Both the position numbers and the translations under genes were made by a program. Below, one piece after another: positions 18,822 through 29,596 of a stretch of 64,000 nucleotides of DNA. A model generated the notes under the pieces. It had not been told where the DNA came from and ran no database searches. It worked only from the letters and a program-made list of their open reading frames with translations. Every line of letters starts with the position of its first letter. Position 1 is the stretch's first letter. Source of the stretch: Fragilaria crotonensis. Taxonomy: Eukaryota; Bacillariophyta; Fragilariophyceae; Fragilariales; Fragilariaceae. The stretch covers positions 62,001-126,000 of the forward strand of contig JAKSYS010000003.1 in the NCBI GenBank assembly GCA_022925895.1. The letters run 5' to 3'.

Positions 18822-20612
18822 ATGAATCATATCCGCGCCCTCTTAATTCTCGCCGCCAGCGCCGTCTCGACAGCTGTGGATCCCGTCTCATACTTCGGAG
18901 GCACCGACAATGGCACCTACCTTGATTGGCTGAGCAACACATCGTATGATCACAACGCTTGGCTTGGATCTTCCAGCGATGCCACACTCGGAGTATCCGT
19001 CCACTGGTCGACCGACAGTACTCACATTCAACTTGCCGTCGCCGCCAAAGCTTCCGGGTGGGTTGGATTCGGACTTGCTGAATCAGGTTCGATGAGAGGC
19101 GCCGACATTATCATGTTTAGCGCTGAATCCAACGAGTTGGTTGATTCCTATGTTCTTGAGGATCTCGTCACCCCAATCCCTGACGACTGCCAAAGTTGGA
19201 CCCTCGTCAACTCGGTTTCACAAGACGGATTCATCATCTTTGAGGCATCTCGTCTATTGGACACTGGTGACACTCAAGACAAACCCTTCACTGACGACAG
19301 TAACGAACTCGTAGCAGCAAGTCGAGTCATTGCTGCGTGGGGCGACACTTCGGCTCCGACATACCATGGTTTCACCAACAGGGCAAAAGGCAGCATTCGT
19401 TTCATGGGTGCTATCTCCGTCACTGAAATGGAATTGTTCCAAAAATCCGTCACTCTAGAAGCTGAAGGGAATTTTACCATCGCTGCAGATAATCACGAGA
19501 TTGCTGCTGTCGAAACCAAGTATGATTTCTTTTGTTTCTCCGGCGCCAACCTCACTGCAATGGGTGTGCCTATCGATGAGGACCTCCATGTCATTGGTAT
19601 TGAGCCAGTCGTTGATCCAAGTTCCAGTCGATACGTTCACCACTTCGTTGTCTCTGGAACGAATGATCCTTGGGACTCACGTTTGAACTGTGCAGAATAC
19701 CCTGGTTTCGAAATGGTCTACGTCTGGGCGCCGGGTGATATGCCGCTGAGGCTTCCTGATAATGTGGGTGGTCCTCTTGGGTTAGCTGGATTTCGGTCCT
19801 TTAGGCTGGAGATCCACTACAATAATCCAGAACTCGACGCCGGAAAAATTGATAGCAGCGGCGTCAGATTCCACTTCACAAGCAAGAAGCGACAATATGA
19901 TCTGGGTGTTTTCCAAACTGGTGACCCACGGCTCGCGTTGAGAAACATCACATTGAGCAACGACACAGCACTGTCGGAGCACTCCTTCGACTGCTTGAAC
20001 AGTTGCAGTGCCTTGTTTCTCAACGAGTCTGTGACAGTCATCAGTGAGCATTTACACATGCACAAGGCAGGGATTAGTATGAAAAACTCTCAAAGTCGAG
20101 GTAATCAAGTTGTGCGAGTCGGAGAAGTCCAGTTTTGGGACTTCGACCAGCAGGGTAACCTCGGCGTAGTGCAGGCCCCTTTTACGATACAACCAGGCGA
20201 CTCGTTCCGAACAACGTGCAACTACAAAACAAATAACGGAGAAGTGTTTGGGTTAGGAAGTTCCGATGAGATGTGTATTGCGTTCTTGTTCTACTATCCT
20301 CGTAAAGCGCTCCCAAGCGAATACGGTGACATTCCTTTCATGTGCGGACCTAAGGTGTTCGGCGACTTTTTGCCCGACTGTGACGCATCGTGGACTCGCG
20401 CCGACCTCCAGGATACTTCTGAACTTGGAAGGACCTTCGGAGTCGCCGCATCTTCATGTCCCGAACCTACCCCTGCGAACTTCCCATCACCCTCTCCGAA
20501 TGCACCCTCGGCACCATCCGCTCCTCCTTCGTCAGCTGCTGATCAAAAGTGGAACTGGTACATGACTATTCCGATGGTCCTCGCGTGGGTTGGAGGTCAT
20601 ACCTTTGCGTAG
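18822..20612 (+). CDS. DOMON / copper type II ascorbate-dependent monooxygenase (DBH/MOXD1-like)
   Basis: A secreted or membrane-anchored enzyme of the dopamine-beta-hydroxylase family, which hydroxylates small organic substrates using two copper sites and ascorbate. It has 596 residues. An N-terminal signal peptide (about 1-19) is followed by a DOMON domain (about 45-190, with 'GWVGFGLAESGSMRGADI') and the two-lobed monooxygenase core. Copper ligands are visible: H273-H274 in 'VHHFVV', H332 in 'EIHYNN', H410, H412 and H414 in 'EHLHMHKAG', and M484 in 'DEMC'. The C-terminus is Pro/Ser-rich and ends in a hydrophobic stretch, either a membrane or a lipid anchor. The ATG at 18822 is preferred because it opens a clean signal peptide. 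The open frame upstream runs into the foldback element. The substrate is unknown. Confidence 0.85.
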   Translation: MNHIRALLILAASAVSTAVDPVSYFGGTDNGTYLDWLSNTSYDHNAWLGSSSDATLGVSVHWSTDSTHIQLAVAAKASGWVGFGLAESGSMRGADIIMFSAESNELVDSYVLEDLVTPIPDDCQSWTLVNSVSQDGFIIFEASRLLDTGDTQDKPFTDDSNELVAASRVIAAWGDTSAPTYHGFTNRAKGSIRFMGAISVTEMELFQKSVTLEAEGNFTIAADNHEIAAVETKYDFFCFSGANLTAMGVPIDEDLHVIGIEPVVDPSSSRYVHHFVVSGTNDPWDSRLNCAEYPGFEMVYVWAPGDMPLRLPDNVGGPLGLAGFRSFRLEIHYNNPELDAGKIDSSGVRFHFTSKKRQYDLGVFQTGDPRLALRNITLSNDTALSEHSFDCLNSCSALFLNESVTVISEHLHMHKAGISMKNSQSRGNQVVRVGEVQFWDFDQQGNLGVVQAPFTIQPGDSFRTTCNYKTNNGEVFGLGSSDEMCIAFLFYYPRKALPSEYGDIPFMCGPKVFGDFLPDCDASWTRADLQDTSELGRTFGVAASSCPEPTPANFPSPSPNAPSAPSAPPSSAADQKWNWYMTIPMVLAWVGGHTFA

Positions 20613-20924
20613 AGGGTCGGTTGTGGCATTACCTGATGACAGCTGGAATTGATAATCGTATCTTGTTTAAGTAGTAGGAAAATCAGTTGACCTGGTTCAC
20701 ACTTATTTCAACCCATTATACGATGCATTCCAAATACACACCAACAATCAATTCAAGACTTGAGTATTGGGGCAACGTGTCGGATAGGGTTCCGGGGAAC
20801 TCATCCTTCATCGATTGCCATGTCTTACAAGCTGACCACGTTGCGCTCCTGTCAGGCATTGCCGAGTTTCTCAGGGGCCACGATGGACATCTTGTTGATG
20901 AACGCCGTTACTTGATGAATGAAC
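20613..20924. other. Short convergent intergenic
   Basis: 312 bp between the 3' ends of the copper monooxygenase and the thiamine-triphosphatase gene. Nothing recognised beyond presumed 3' UTRs. Confidence 0.5.
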
Positions 20925-21749
20925 CTACGACTTCGCTAAAATACTTCCACTCTCGACACATGCTTGATAGAACTCAGGTCGGTGTGCCATAAGGTAGTGT
21001 TCAAGTTTGCCAACAGCAGTTTCAGCATTAGCGGCTGGAGCCGGTATATGGAGTCGCAGAAACTCTTCAATCTTTTGTCGGGCCTCCTGGACTTCCTCCT
21101 TTGTTTCCACGACTATTTCCACTTCTCCCACCATGTAGCCAAAGTTTGTAACATCTAAATCAACCGCTATTGAACTCGAATCCCCATTCAGGTATCTCCA
21201 ACTAGCTCGTCGTGTTTCTATTCGGCAGAACGGTAACAAACCGCAGGTTGGATCTGGAAGTTCTGGTACTTGGCGACCTTCATATTCAGCAATTGGCGTA
21301 ATCGATGATGTTCCAGTCTGCCAATGTATGGCACTTAAAGCTTGCTGGACGGCTTCGTCCCCTTCGACTTCTTCGTACACCGTAACACCACCTTCGTGTC
21401 GTTGTCCTTTCTTGAGCTGCCACGACGCGCCATTGCCCGACACTTCTCGGTAGCGCAACCAGTTGTCAAGAGGTGTCAACGTAGGTACCTGTAGGTCAAA
21501 ATACCAATCCACCATGAACGTTTCTTCCTTCTTGGCCATTCCCAAATCTACTAATTTTGATTCTATCGACGCGGTAGATTCCATGTCGGAAAGGACAAAT
21601 TTCCGTTCGACTTCGAGCATGTTGCAGATTGTTGTGGTCACGTAGGATCGATGATTCCGAGAAATTAGATGATTAACGCGTAATGATGTTGTTGGTCGAT
21701 TCAAGCAAGCCAAAAGCATGACCAGAGCGCGTGTGGCTCGATTCGCCAT
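20925..21749 (-). CDS. THTPA: Thiamine-triphosphatase, CYTH family
   Basis: ThTPase hydrolyses thiamine triphosphate to the diphosphate inside the CYTH tunnel fold. It has 274 residues from the first ATG. The CYTH signature ExExK is 'LEVERKF' with E46, E48 and K50. Other matches to animal ThTPase are 'DNWLRYREVSG' followed by 'WQLKKG', 'ETRRASWRYL', 'VDLDVTNFGYMVGEVEIVV' and the C-terminal 'KLEHYLMAHRPEFYQ'. These favour true ThTPase over the general triphosphate-tunnel group. About 42 residues precede the domain and are hydrophobic then basic, so they may be an organelle presequence. It is divergent from MAD1, with 269 bp between start codons. Confidence 0.85.
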   Translation of the reverse strand: MANRATRALVMLLACLNRPTTSLRVNHLISRNHRSYVTTTICNMLEVERKFVLSDMESTASIESKLVDLGMAKKEETFMVDWYFDLQVPTLTPLDNWLRYREVSGNGASWQLKKGQRHEGGVTVYEEVEGDEAVQQALSAIHWQTGTSSITPIAEYEGRQVPELPDPTCGLLPFCRIETRRASWRYLNGDSSSIAVDLDVTNFGYMVGEVEIVVETKEEVQEARQKIEEFLRLHIPAPAANAETAVGKLEHYLMAHRPEFYQACVESGSILAKS

Positions 21750-22018
21750 GTTGAACAAGCAACTCAAAGTTAGTCGAGGAAATCGTCATTTAGAATGGCA
21801 TGTTTTTTAGAGCGATGCACAATGCACAGTGCACAATCGGAAGTTAGTACTATGTACTTGTGCACTGTAGCTTTCTTTGTACATCATATGAAGACGGATC
21901 TAAAACAAAAAGGGGGTGCCAAAATGAATTGTAACGCTATTTGGTACAATACCGTGGTTGCAACGCATTCAACGATCGCTCCACTTCTCCGGTCGTTCAC
22001 GTCATATAGACTATTCCA

Positions 22019-23965
22019 ATGAATGCTCGAAAGAGACCAACACTCCTCGAGTCAGAGGACTCCTCTAAACGGCCAAAGATGTCGAACATGTTTCTAGAAA
22101 ATGAAATCGCGACCCTCCGAGCCGAATTAGAACACGAACGTTCTCTCCGAGAAATCGATCAACGTCGAGCAGCTCAGGCCAAGGCTCGTCTCCAACGACA
22201 GGTACAGTTTGCGACGGAAGAAGCGGAAGAAGCAAAAAATTTACTGGAAGAATTGCGCACGACGAGTGAAGAGCACGCGAAATCGTTGCGCGAAGGTCGA
22301 CAGGAGGCCCTGTCCGATTTACGTGCTTGTCAAGCGCATTTGGCCGAAATGATGGAACAACAGGGAGATGGGTATGAAGTTGAGGCAGCTCAAGAAAAGA
22401 TAGTTCACTTAGAAGGGCAATTAGAAGCTTCCAAGGAAGAAATCATCTCGATGAGACAGCGTTTGAGGGAAGTACTTGAGGATACTGATCAGCGTCGTCG
22501 TGCTGTTCCGCCTGAGCCCGTCAGGGATGAGACGGAATCATCGACTGGCCAAGGATCCGCTTCTCCTTTTCCCACGGCGGTTATGCGGGAACTCAATGCA
22601 GTTCGAATCGCGTTAGCAGAATCCGAGCGCAAGAATCGACAGTTGTACAGAAAGTCCGACGAATGGAACAAGAAGGCTCTGCAATTAGTTCATCTCAAAG
22701 AAGTTTCAGAGGCTGCCAAATTTCGCAACACCAAGTTGGAACTGGATGTGAAAGAACTTCAACGGGAATTAGAGAATCAGCGGGCAATCCATGCGCGATG
22801 GGAGGATTTCGTCAAAGAGATTGGACTGGTTTTGAATATGACGCTTTCAGGACCACCTGAAGTGGCAACTGTCGTGCGACACCTACGGAAGCAGCACCAG
22901 CAATTCAAGATGATGGAAGCAGAATGTACCTCCTTGAGACGAAGTTTGGCAGATTCTAACGAGAAAATTACTTCGCTCGAAAAGGCGGCTCGAGACGCAT
23001 CGATGACCACAAAGCGATCACAGCGAGATCTGAAGAACGCCCAGCAGGAATTGGATCAAGTCAAGCACAAACTGCAAGTCCTGCATGCTCAAGAACACAT
23101 TTGGCAGCGAGAAGCTGACGGCTTGAGGGCACTTGTTAGATCGTTCGACGATATCCTTCCTTGTCAATCGGGATTGAGTGAGACTGCAGCCACCAAAAGC
23201 GTCGAGTCAGCTCTGAACGCCGCGAAAGACGAGAGCGCGCTCCTCAAACAGGAATGTGATCGCCTGACCGCCGAACTAGAAAGTGCGCTTGCCGCTAGGC
23301 AAGTGCTGGAGAAGGAACTAGACCGTGTTACGGACAAATTTGAAAAGCTACGTAACGCCTTGATTGCCGAACGGAGCAAGGCTGAAAGTGCCGAGGACCG
23401 CGCTTTGAAGGCAGAGACCTTCGCTGGAAAGGGTTTGATAAATCCAGAAATTACAAGGACACTGCATTTGGAGAGGAATCCACTTTCGGACGCCATATGC
23501 GAGCGTTATCAGAAAGAAATAAACGGCCTGAAGGCAAGGCTGGAAGGAATAACTGGGGAGAAACGAGTCTTGGACGGAACCCCAATGAAGCCAGATGTTG
23601 ATCCAGAGAAGCTTCATCAACGATTGAAAGACACTTTCAAGGAGCAGATTGGAATCTTTCGCGAGGGTGTCTATCTCATTACCGGATACAAAATTGACAT
23701 GCTCCTCGAGAAATCCACGCCGTACTTCAAGGTGAGATCTGTGTACGGAGAACGAGAGGAAGATGTCTTGGTATTCAATTGGCCCAAAGGTGTGAAGCAA
23801 CCTAAGTCACTTGAGTTACGTTCCAACGATTTCGCCAGAATTTTGTCCACCACGGACAGTTATCAATACCTGACCAAATATGACAGTATGCCTGGCTTCA
23901 TGGCCAGCACGCAGCTTAGCCTACTCGAAAAATGCACCTTCGCTTCAAATTCAGCTGACGAGTAG
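22019..23965 (+). CDS. MAD1: Mitotic spindle assembly checkpoint protein MAD1
   Basis: MAD1 recruits and activates MAD2 at unattached kinetochores. It has 648 residues and no intron. About 520 residues of heptad-rich coiled coil (Glu, Lys, Arg and Leu rich) precede a globular C-terminal domain beginning near 'RLKDTFKEQIGIFREGVYLI'. It continues through 'TGYKIDML', 'VRSVYGERE' and 'LVFNW', which parallels the MAD1 RWD-like kinetochore domain. The ATG at 22019 lies 54 bases upstream of a second Met in a basic segment (KRP, KRPK) that could be a nuclear signal. The length is close to the animal and yeast proteins (about 720-750). Confidence 0.85.
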   Translation: MNARKRPTLLESEDSSKRPKMSNMFLENEIATLRAELEHERSLREIDQRRAAQAKARLQRQVQFATEEAEEAKNLLEELRTTSEEHAKSLREGRQEALSDLRACQAHLAEMMEQQGDGYEVEAAQEKIVHLEGQLEASKEEIISMRQRLREVLEDTDQRRRAVPPEPVRDETESSTGQGSASPFPTAVMRELNAVRIALAESERKNRQLYRKSDEWNKKALQLVHLKEVSEAAKFRNTKLELDVKELQRELENQRAIHARWEDFVKEIGLVLNMTLSGPPEVATVVRHLRKQHQQFKMMEAECTSLRRSLADSNEKITSLEKAARDASMTTKRSQRDLKNAQQELDQVKHKLQVLHAQEHIWQREADGLRALVRSFDDILPCQSGLSETAATKSVESALNAAKDESALLKQECDRLTAELESALAARQVLEKELDRVTDKFEKLRNALIAERSKAESAEDRALKAETFAGKGLINPEITRTLHLERNPLSDAICERYQKEINGLKARLEGITGEKRVLDGTPMKPDVDPEKLHQRLKDTFKEQIGIFREGVYLITGYKIDMLLEKSTPYFKVRSVYGEREEDVLVFNWPKGVKQPKSLELRSNDFARILSTTDSYQYLTKYDSMPGFMASTQLSLLEKCTFASNSADE

Positions 23966-25592
23966 CATGGCACGGTAAGGTCAGTTGGGTCTCGCATCCA
24001 TGATGAAATGAAACAACCATTTTTCTGCCGTAGTAGTCTACGTGTTCAATGTTCAATGTTGTTCTTTATCCAGCTAATCGGATACGGAGTACTACTGTAG
24101 CGTATACCACTACCGGTAGTACATACTGTATACAGTACAAGGTATGTACAAGCAATAACACTAAAATGAAGGTGGCACTTTAATTTCGTCAATGTAGCAC
24201 GACAAATCTATGTACGACCACTACAGATCATTCGGCCTCTGAAGCCGTGGCCCGATTTCTGGTTATGAGCTCATTTTTTCATGAAATTTTAACTGTCTTT
24301 CACTGCCATTTTTTGAATGTACTTAGAGGTTCGATTTATTTAAGTTTCGTTGTATTTCTTTATCATATTTTACTTCAGAGTATTTAACGGTCAGCTTTTT
24401 TTCAGTCCGGAAGTTCACATTGCAATATCTCCACCAATTCCTGGAACGACGATAGAAGCGTGCACATTGTGAGACTCCTCCATACAAAGAACACAAATGT
24501 GCACGCTTCTTTCGTCGTTTGAGGAATTGGTCGAGTTATCGCAAAATGAAATTCGTGACTCACCAAAAACTGACCGTTATCACTCTGAAATAAACTATCA
24601 AAACGTTTTTCAATAAACAACGATAGTCAAAACCGTCATATAACGTTGCCCGGCTGGATCGGGCCACTGCTTCAGAGGCCGAATGATCTGTAGTGCATTC
24701 AACATGTTTGCTACTGTTCGTACTGCCGACAGTGCTGGAGTACAAGTAGTACGATAGTACATGGCGTGCTCCCATACGGAAACAACGCGCCATGCTCACC
24801 CGCATTGCGAACACTAAATAAAAGTGTCAAGATGGTTTTAGTGTACGAGCCATCATTTTGTAGGACAGACCAGCCGGCCACGCTCGAGTGCACCGAATTT
24901 TGTTGGCTTCGCGAACCTACGTTTGCGTTGTACGGACTGTAAATAAAGCCCTGCTTTGCTTTGTTCAAGTTGACGACCACGTGAAATGTTGATGTTGATA
25001 GTTGTCCTGGATACTGACGATACGCACGAACCAACAACGATTTACGATTTTATCATACAACTCATACCCCTCTTATGCATATGAATCATACTACCCCAGG
25101 TCCATGGAGTATTGGCCATCTGGCAGATGCCAGAAATTTAGCATCCAATTGCATGGAGAAAGTATAGCTTCCGATAAAAAGGTTGCGGCCAATTGAAGCT
25201 GAGTGCCGCTGTAGAACGATGATGCGCGTCCGAGTTCGTAAGGCATGTTCTACATTCCGGGAGCGCTATGTACCGGCTCCTCGGCTGCCCATTACGAAAT
25301 TGCGTGGATTGTTCTTTGATTCACCGTTCTAAGGACTTGAGAATCCGTCAGATTCCGACACGTCAGATCGATGCCTTCTTCAGTGCCGCAACAGATCATG
25401 GGCAGTATACGATTCACCATTGGTTGATAGTCTGGGTAAATGTAGCTCCGTTCCGGTCACGATGTGGGGTACCAAGGAGGATGTCTCTCGTTGATACAGT
25501 CGAGAATCATTATGTGAGTTCCCCGTAAGTTCCAGGATCGAGCCATTAGCTTCCAACTAGTAGTGACCCGTCGACATAAAACGCTGTTGCGA
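23966..25592. other. Intergenic with one large inverted repeat
   Basis: About 1.6 kb between MAD1 and the next gene. It contains GTAC-rich words at 24090-24150 and a 477-bp imperfect palindrome listed separately. No conserved ORF. Confidence 0.55.
24219..24695. repeat. Long imperfect inverted repeat (possible MITE)
   Basis: The ends are inverted copies: 'cactacagatcattcggcct' at 24219 and its reverse complement ending at 24695. Similarity also runs through inner blocks, for example 'accaattcct' and 'gaagcgtgcacat' on both sides of a centre near 24480. The arms diverge between these blocks. The 8 bp flanking each side do not match, so class is open. There is no coding capacity. Confidence 0.6.
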
Positions 25593-26420
25593 ATGATCGA
25601 GAGCAAGTCAGAGAGACAAATCGTTGGAGAAACACTCTTCGCGCAACGCCGCCACATCGCTAAAGATAACATGACAGAAATGATTGATCACAGTCTCGCC
25701 ATGAACTTTAACAATCTCGGCGTCGCGCTCCTCGACCAAGGGAACCGACAAGTGGCCATTTGCCTTTTCAAGGGAGCGTCTCAATTGGTGACTTACTCAC
25801 TATCCCAAGAAATGAACTGCACCAACTACATCGAGGAAGCTCTGAATGACCCGCGAGTGATGAATGCATATATTTTCTATCAGATGTACGCCAACCTTGA
25901 CGATGCGTCTGAGCTCACCTCATTGAGCACCATGAACGTGTGTGATGACACTTTATTGAACGCTTCTTCGCCTTTCATCTTTAAGCAAGCGATTGTTCTT
26001 TCAAAAGATCAACTTCCTTCAGAGTGGACGCATCGGGTATCTCTGTGCTGTAGTATTCTGGTCTACAACATCGCGCTTGTGTACCACCTTAACGCCGCGG
26101 ACTCGGTTTTGGAGTCATGCGGGCATCGGGCGCTTCGCCTTTATGAGATGGCGTTTTCTCTAATTTCACCACCCGGCGAGTGCTCAATTACTACGTTGGT
26201 TGGTGGTCGATTGGCAATGTATTGTCTTAACAACATGGCAGCCCTCAACCACGATCTCACCGAGTGGGATATGTCTGCAGAGTGCATGAGGCGATTGTCT
26301 GCCCTTGCGACGTACTTACAAAGCACCAGGGGTCTCGGCGCCTCACTGTCCGCAGAATGCCAGTCATTCCTTCTCAACGCCATGGTACTGAAGCCTCCAA
26401 CTTGGGCTCCTGCTGCGTAG
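25593..26420 (+). CDS. TPR-like hypothetical protein of diatom type
   Basis: 275 residues from the first ATG. An alternative ATG at 25671 starts 'MTEMIDHSLAMNFNNLGVA'. The segment 'NNLGVALLDQGNRQVAICLF' and the later 'LVYNIALVYHLNA' and 'LNNMAALNHDL' look like helices of tetratricopeptide-like repeats separated by about 100 residues. I do not recognise a named family, though proteins of this type seem common in diatoms. A scaffold role is only an inference. No targeting signal is evident. Confidence 0.6.
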   Translation: MIESKSERQIVGETLFAQRRHIAKDNMTEMIDHSLAMNFNNLGVALLDQGNRQVAICLFKGASQLVTYSLSQEMNCTNYIEEALNDPRVMNAYIFYQMYANLDDASELTSLSTMNVCDDTLLNASSPFIFKQAIVLSKDQLPSEWTHRVSLCCSILVYNIALVYHLNAADSVLESCGHRALRLYEMAFSLISPPGECSITTLVGGRLAMYCLNNMAALNHDLTEWDMSAECMRRLSALATYLQSTRGLGASLSAECQSFLLNAMVLKPPTWAPAA

Positions 26421-27474
26421 CACTGACACAACTTTCAAATGCCAAAGTGAATGCGCTCCATCGTCGCGTTTGAGACCAACTTATCACTTTAGTTTGTATT
26501 TCACATACCGTTTTACTTCAAGTAGTAATCTGCAACAAGTACATACAGTACTTCATCTATACCTCATTACTTCAAGTAGTTATCTGCAACAACTCGTTTT
26601 CAGATTATCTAGAATTATGTTCCTAGGTTGGCGCGGAGGCCCAATTTAAAGCTGATTGAATGCGTACATATATATAGGAATCAAGCATCGTCGGAGTCGT
26701 GCCTGATCGCTTCAATGAAGTATTTTCGAGAGACGGGGACTTTGCTTCGTCCGTGACGAACATGCTTGTCACGACGCTCCCGCACTTCCTTATTGCCGGG
26801 GCAGACAGGCACAGCAATTGGACTGTGTTTGCTTCAGCAAGTTCCTCGCCACTCGCGTCATGTTTTTTGATGATTGCCTTGTTTTGTCCATTCGCCACTC
26901 TCATGTTCATCACGAAAGGGTGGGAGGAGGACAACGGCAGGAAAAGGCGAGTGAAGAAACAATTCTTTTGTTGCATAAAAAAAGAACCGACATATATATA
27001 TCATACTGATCATACTCCATGAACAACGTGGAGAGGTTTACTTTTCAGATCCCACTTCAAACCGGTATTCAACTCATTTGCTTTTGCGAAGGGTACAGAA
27101 TTGGATTGCAGTGAAATGAGACGATTCGGTGTCCCGACTTCCGCATGACCCATGATGACCCATGTGACATAAATCCTTATTGCATTCAGTGCTACTGGTA
27201 CTTAAACTTGTTACTGCACTTTGTCATACGACCAGCTAGTACTCTAAACAGGTATAGGTACGCCAGTACAGTTGCCTGTGCACGCAGTTCGCCGACGTAC
27301 AAGTACCTGATTAGAATAATCGGAACTTCTACCAGTAGTACCAGTACAATACTCCAGTACAATACTTCTCATGCCATGTTCGTGAAGATGCACACTGCAC
27401 ACAACTAACACCTTCGCACCAACTTGAACAAGACAGCAGGTAGCCAGCAGACATCGTACATCAAGAACCATATC
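26421..27474. other. Intergenic with a short direct repeat
   Basis: About 1 kb upstream of FIP1. A 26-bp sequence starting 'ttacttcaagtagt' occurs at 26513-26538 and again, one base different, at 26567-26592. ORFs of about 110 residues on both strands near 26620-27020 have no recognisable features. Confidence 0.5.
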
Positions 27475-28911
27475 ATGGGCCGAAAGAAGCGGAAGGTTGC
27501 TGTTGAGGAGGATGCCGACGAAATGATGGACGACCTCGAGACGAATGTCGTGGAACCAGACGATATAGACGAAGGTGGAATAACATTTGGAGCAGGCGAG
27601 ATTCCCACCATTCCGAGCACTGACACACCAAGGCCAGCGGACAGTGCTTATGCCATGACATCTCATGCTGGTGAGCTTGTCGAAGAGGATATCTATATTT
27701 CTGACGGATCTTCGGACGAAGAAGAGGCAGCGGAAGTTGTGCTGAGTGGATCCAAGCTGGGCCTCATGAGACGTGGTCTCAACCATCCGTTGTTGCTGCA
27801 ACCCAACCGCCAATGGAGTGCACGAGTTGATCAAGGAGAGAAGGTAGAAGATTCAGAAGAGGTGAATGAAGAGCAAGATGTTGATGATCTGTCGAAGCTC
27901 GATCCTGCTCAACGTGCCAAGAGACTCCTTCTAGAGAAGCAGCGCAAATTGGAGGAGGCCAAATTGACGGCCCGTCGGATGGAAAGTGAAGAAAACGCTG
28001 GCCGTGATCCTTGTCTATTTTCCAAACGTACAGCATTTGACATCCGTATGGATCAAATTGAAGACAAGCCGTGGACGCGAGGTGCGGGTGATTTGACGGA
28101 CTTTTTCAACTATGATATGACCGAGGAAGACTGGTTCGAGTACTCCCAACAGCAGCTACTGATTCGGCAGGAGCTGACGGATGCCGGTCGACAGAGACGT
28201 CCTCCGGATCCCACCATTGTTCCCGTACAAGCTCGAGCGCCGAGCAAGCAGACTCCAAAGGTTGCCGTCAATCCGAAGACTGGCGAAGAGGATGGCGAGG
28301 ATGACGGCGAACGCCCAATGATTGGTCCCTCCATGGGGGAAGGCGGGGCGGCTACAGGGACGGAAGAATTGGCTGTGGAAAATAGAACTGATGCATTAGA
28401 AATTCGTGATGTGCCCAACGATGTGACACATGTGGGTATTGGAGGAGCTTGGGGTGCCGGTGCCGCCCCCGGTTCAAAGTTGGCTCGATTGATCGAAGAG
28501 CAAGAGCGTCGTGATGCTTACGGCACTGCACCTCCACCACAGGTAATACCAGAGCAACGCGTACAAGATAATGGTTATTATGGTGATGGTAACGTTGGCC
28601 ACTATGGCGAAGGTGGTGGCAGTGGGGGAGGGGGTGCGCCAGGGTACTACGGGTCTGGGTACAGTGGCGAGAACACTGGCGGTGGAGACTATGGTGGAGG
28701 AGGAAGTAGCAGATACCATGAAGGTAGCTTTCGAGGGGGCTATGGAGGGGGAGAATCCTACTATGGCGGACGCGGACCTCCTCCTCCCCCGCATGGTGGT
28801 TGGCGTGGCCGCGGACGTGGCGGTGGAGGTCGTGGACGCGGTCGAGGAGGATATGATCCTGACTTTCAAGCAAGAAAACGAGGCCGTGAAGACTTCGGTG
28901 GCCGATACTAA
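27475..28911 (+). CDS. FIP1: Pre-mRNA 3'-end processing factor FIP1
   Basis: FIP1 is the CPSF/CPF subunit that tethers poly(A) polymerase and binds U-rich RNA. It has 478 residues. An acidic N-terminal half is followed by the Fip1 motif (about residues 190-225): 'FDIRMDQIEDKPWTRGAG', then 'DLTDFFNYDMTEEDWFEY', matching the family's PW..PGAD.SD.FNYG...W..Y. The C-terminal third is Gly/Tyr-rich, then RGG-type (RGRGRGG), suited to RNA binding. The start at 27475 opens 'MGRKKRKV', a classical nuclear signal. The frame is open for 51 bases upstream but has no other ATG. Confidence 0.85.
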   Translation: MGRKKRKVAVEEDADEMMDDLETNVVEPDDIDEGGITFGAGEIPTIPSTDTPRPADSAYAMTSHAGELVEEDIYISDGSSDEEEAAEVVLSGSKLGLMRRGLNHPLLLQPNRQWSARVDQGEKVEDSEEVNEEQDVDDLSKLDPAQRAKRLLLEKQRKLEEAKLTARRMESEENAGRDPCLFSKRTAFDIRMDQIEDKPWTRGAGDLTDFFNYDMTEEDWFEYSQQQLLIRQELTDAGRQRRPPDPTIVPVQARAPSKQTPKVAVNPKTGEEDGEDDGERPMIGPSMGEGGAATGTEELAVENRTDALEIRDVPNDVTHVGIGGAWGAGAAPGSKLARLIEEQERRDAYGTAPPPQVIPEQRVQDNGYYGDGNVGHYGEGGGSGGGGAPGYYGSGYSGENTGGGDYGGGGSSRYHEGSFRGGYGGGESYYGGRGPPPPPHGGWRGRGRGGGGRGRGRGGYDPDFQARKRGREDFGGRY

Positions 28912-29596
28912 CGATTTACTTATTGAATCTGTGCATAATGGTTTCAATTGCTGCAGAACATGTACTTTTTGATTGTTGCGAATGCGAAATTCCTTGGTAG
29001 TCTCGACGGTCCCCTTTGTGTTCACCTGAGAATGGGTGTGGTGTATGAGATGAGTTCTTCAGCGGAATACGGCTTACAGAACTCGGCTTCTACTAGAGAC
29101 TAGAGTGCTACTAGTACTACACTGCATGTGGATGCCAATAGCGACTATAATGTCCTTAGGCCCTTAGTGCCACATTTCACGAGAGAGCAGCACGATGATA
29201 GGATCTTTTGTCTCCAGCAGAAGCGGTCTTCAGCAAGGTCGGTGTTAAAGGTGTATTACAGTGTATTTATACATTTCACTTGTAACTTGTAACTACTGTA
29301 CATTTATGCATGCCGGTACCGTAACTAGAATTTGGTAGCTACTGTACCTAGAAACATAACTGGTACTATGTACTACGTAGTACTTCATAGTAGTACTGTA
29401 TCAAGCGAGCTGCGCTCGCAGCCTCAAGGCAGCACGCAGACACACAAACGGCTTTCGTCGGCCAGAGCCAAGACCGCGTGATTCATCAGGAGTGCCTCTC
29501 CTTCCATGCAATTGTTCAGCACATCGCCATGGCGCACCGCCACCCGCCACTTGCTGATTCGAGCCTGAAATCTTTACGAGATTTCAATGCAGGAGA
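28912..29596. other. Intergenic, GTAC-rich
   Basis: About 690 bp. The stretch 29280-29400 is dense in GTAC words, and 29405-29419 is a small palindrome ('gcgagctgcgctcgc'). Nothing else recognised. Confidence 0.5.

Noticed and set aside
24211-24703. hAT classification of the 24.2-24.7 kb palindrome
   Set aside because: The 8 bp on the two sides ('tgtacgac' and 'cattcaac') do not match, so there is no target duplication to support it.
26623-27022. Overlapping ORFs of 107 and 117 codons on opposite strands
   Set aside because: Neither has a recognisable domain, targeting signal or clear start context. They are probably chance ORFs.
28474-29025. Thr/Ser-rich minus-strand ORF opposite FIP1
   Set aside because: It is the shadow of the Gly/RGG-rich C-terminus of FIP1.
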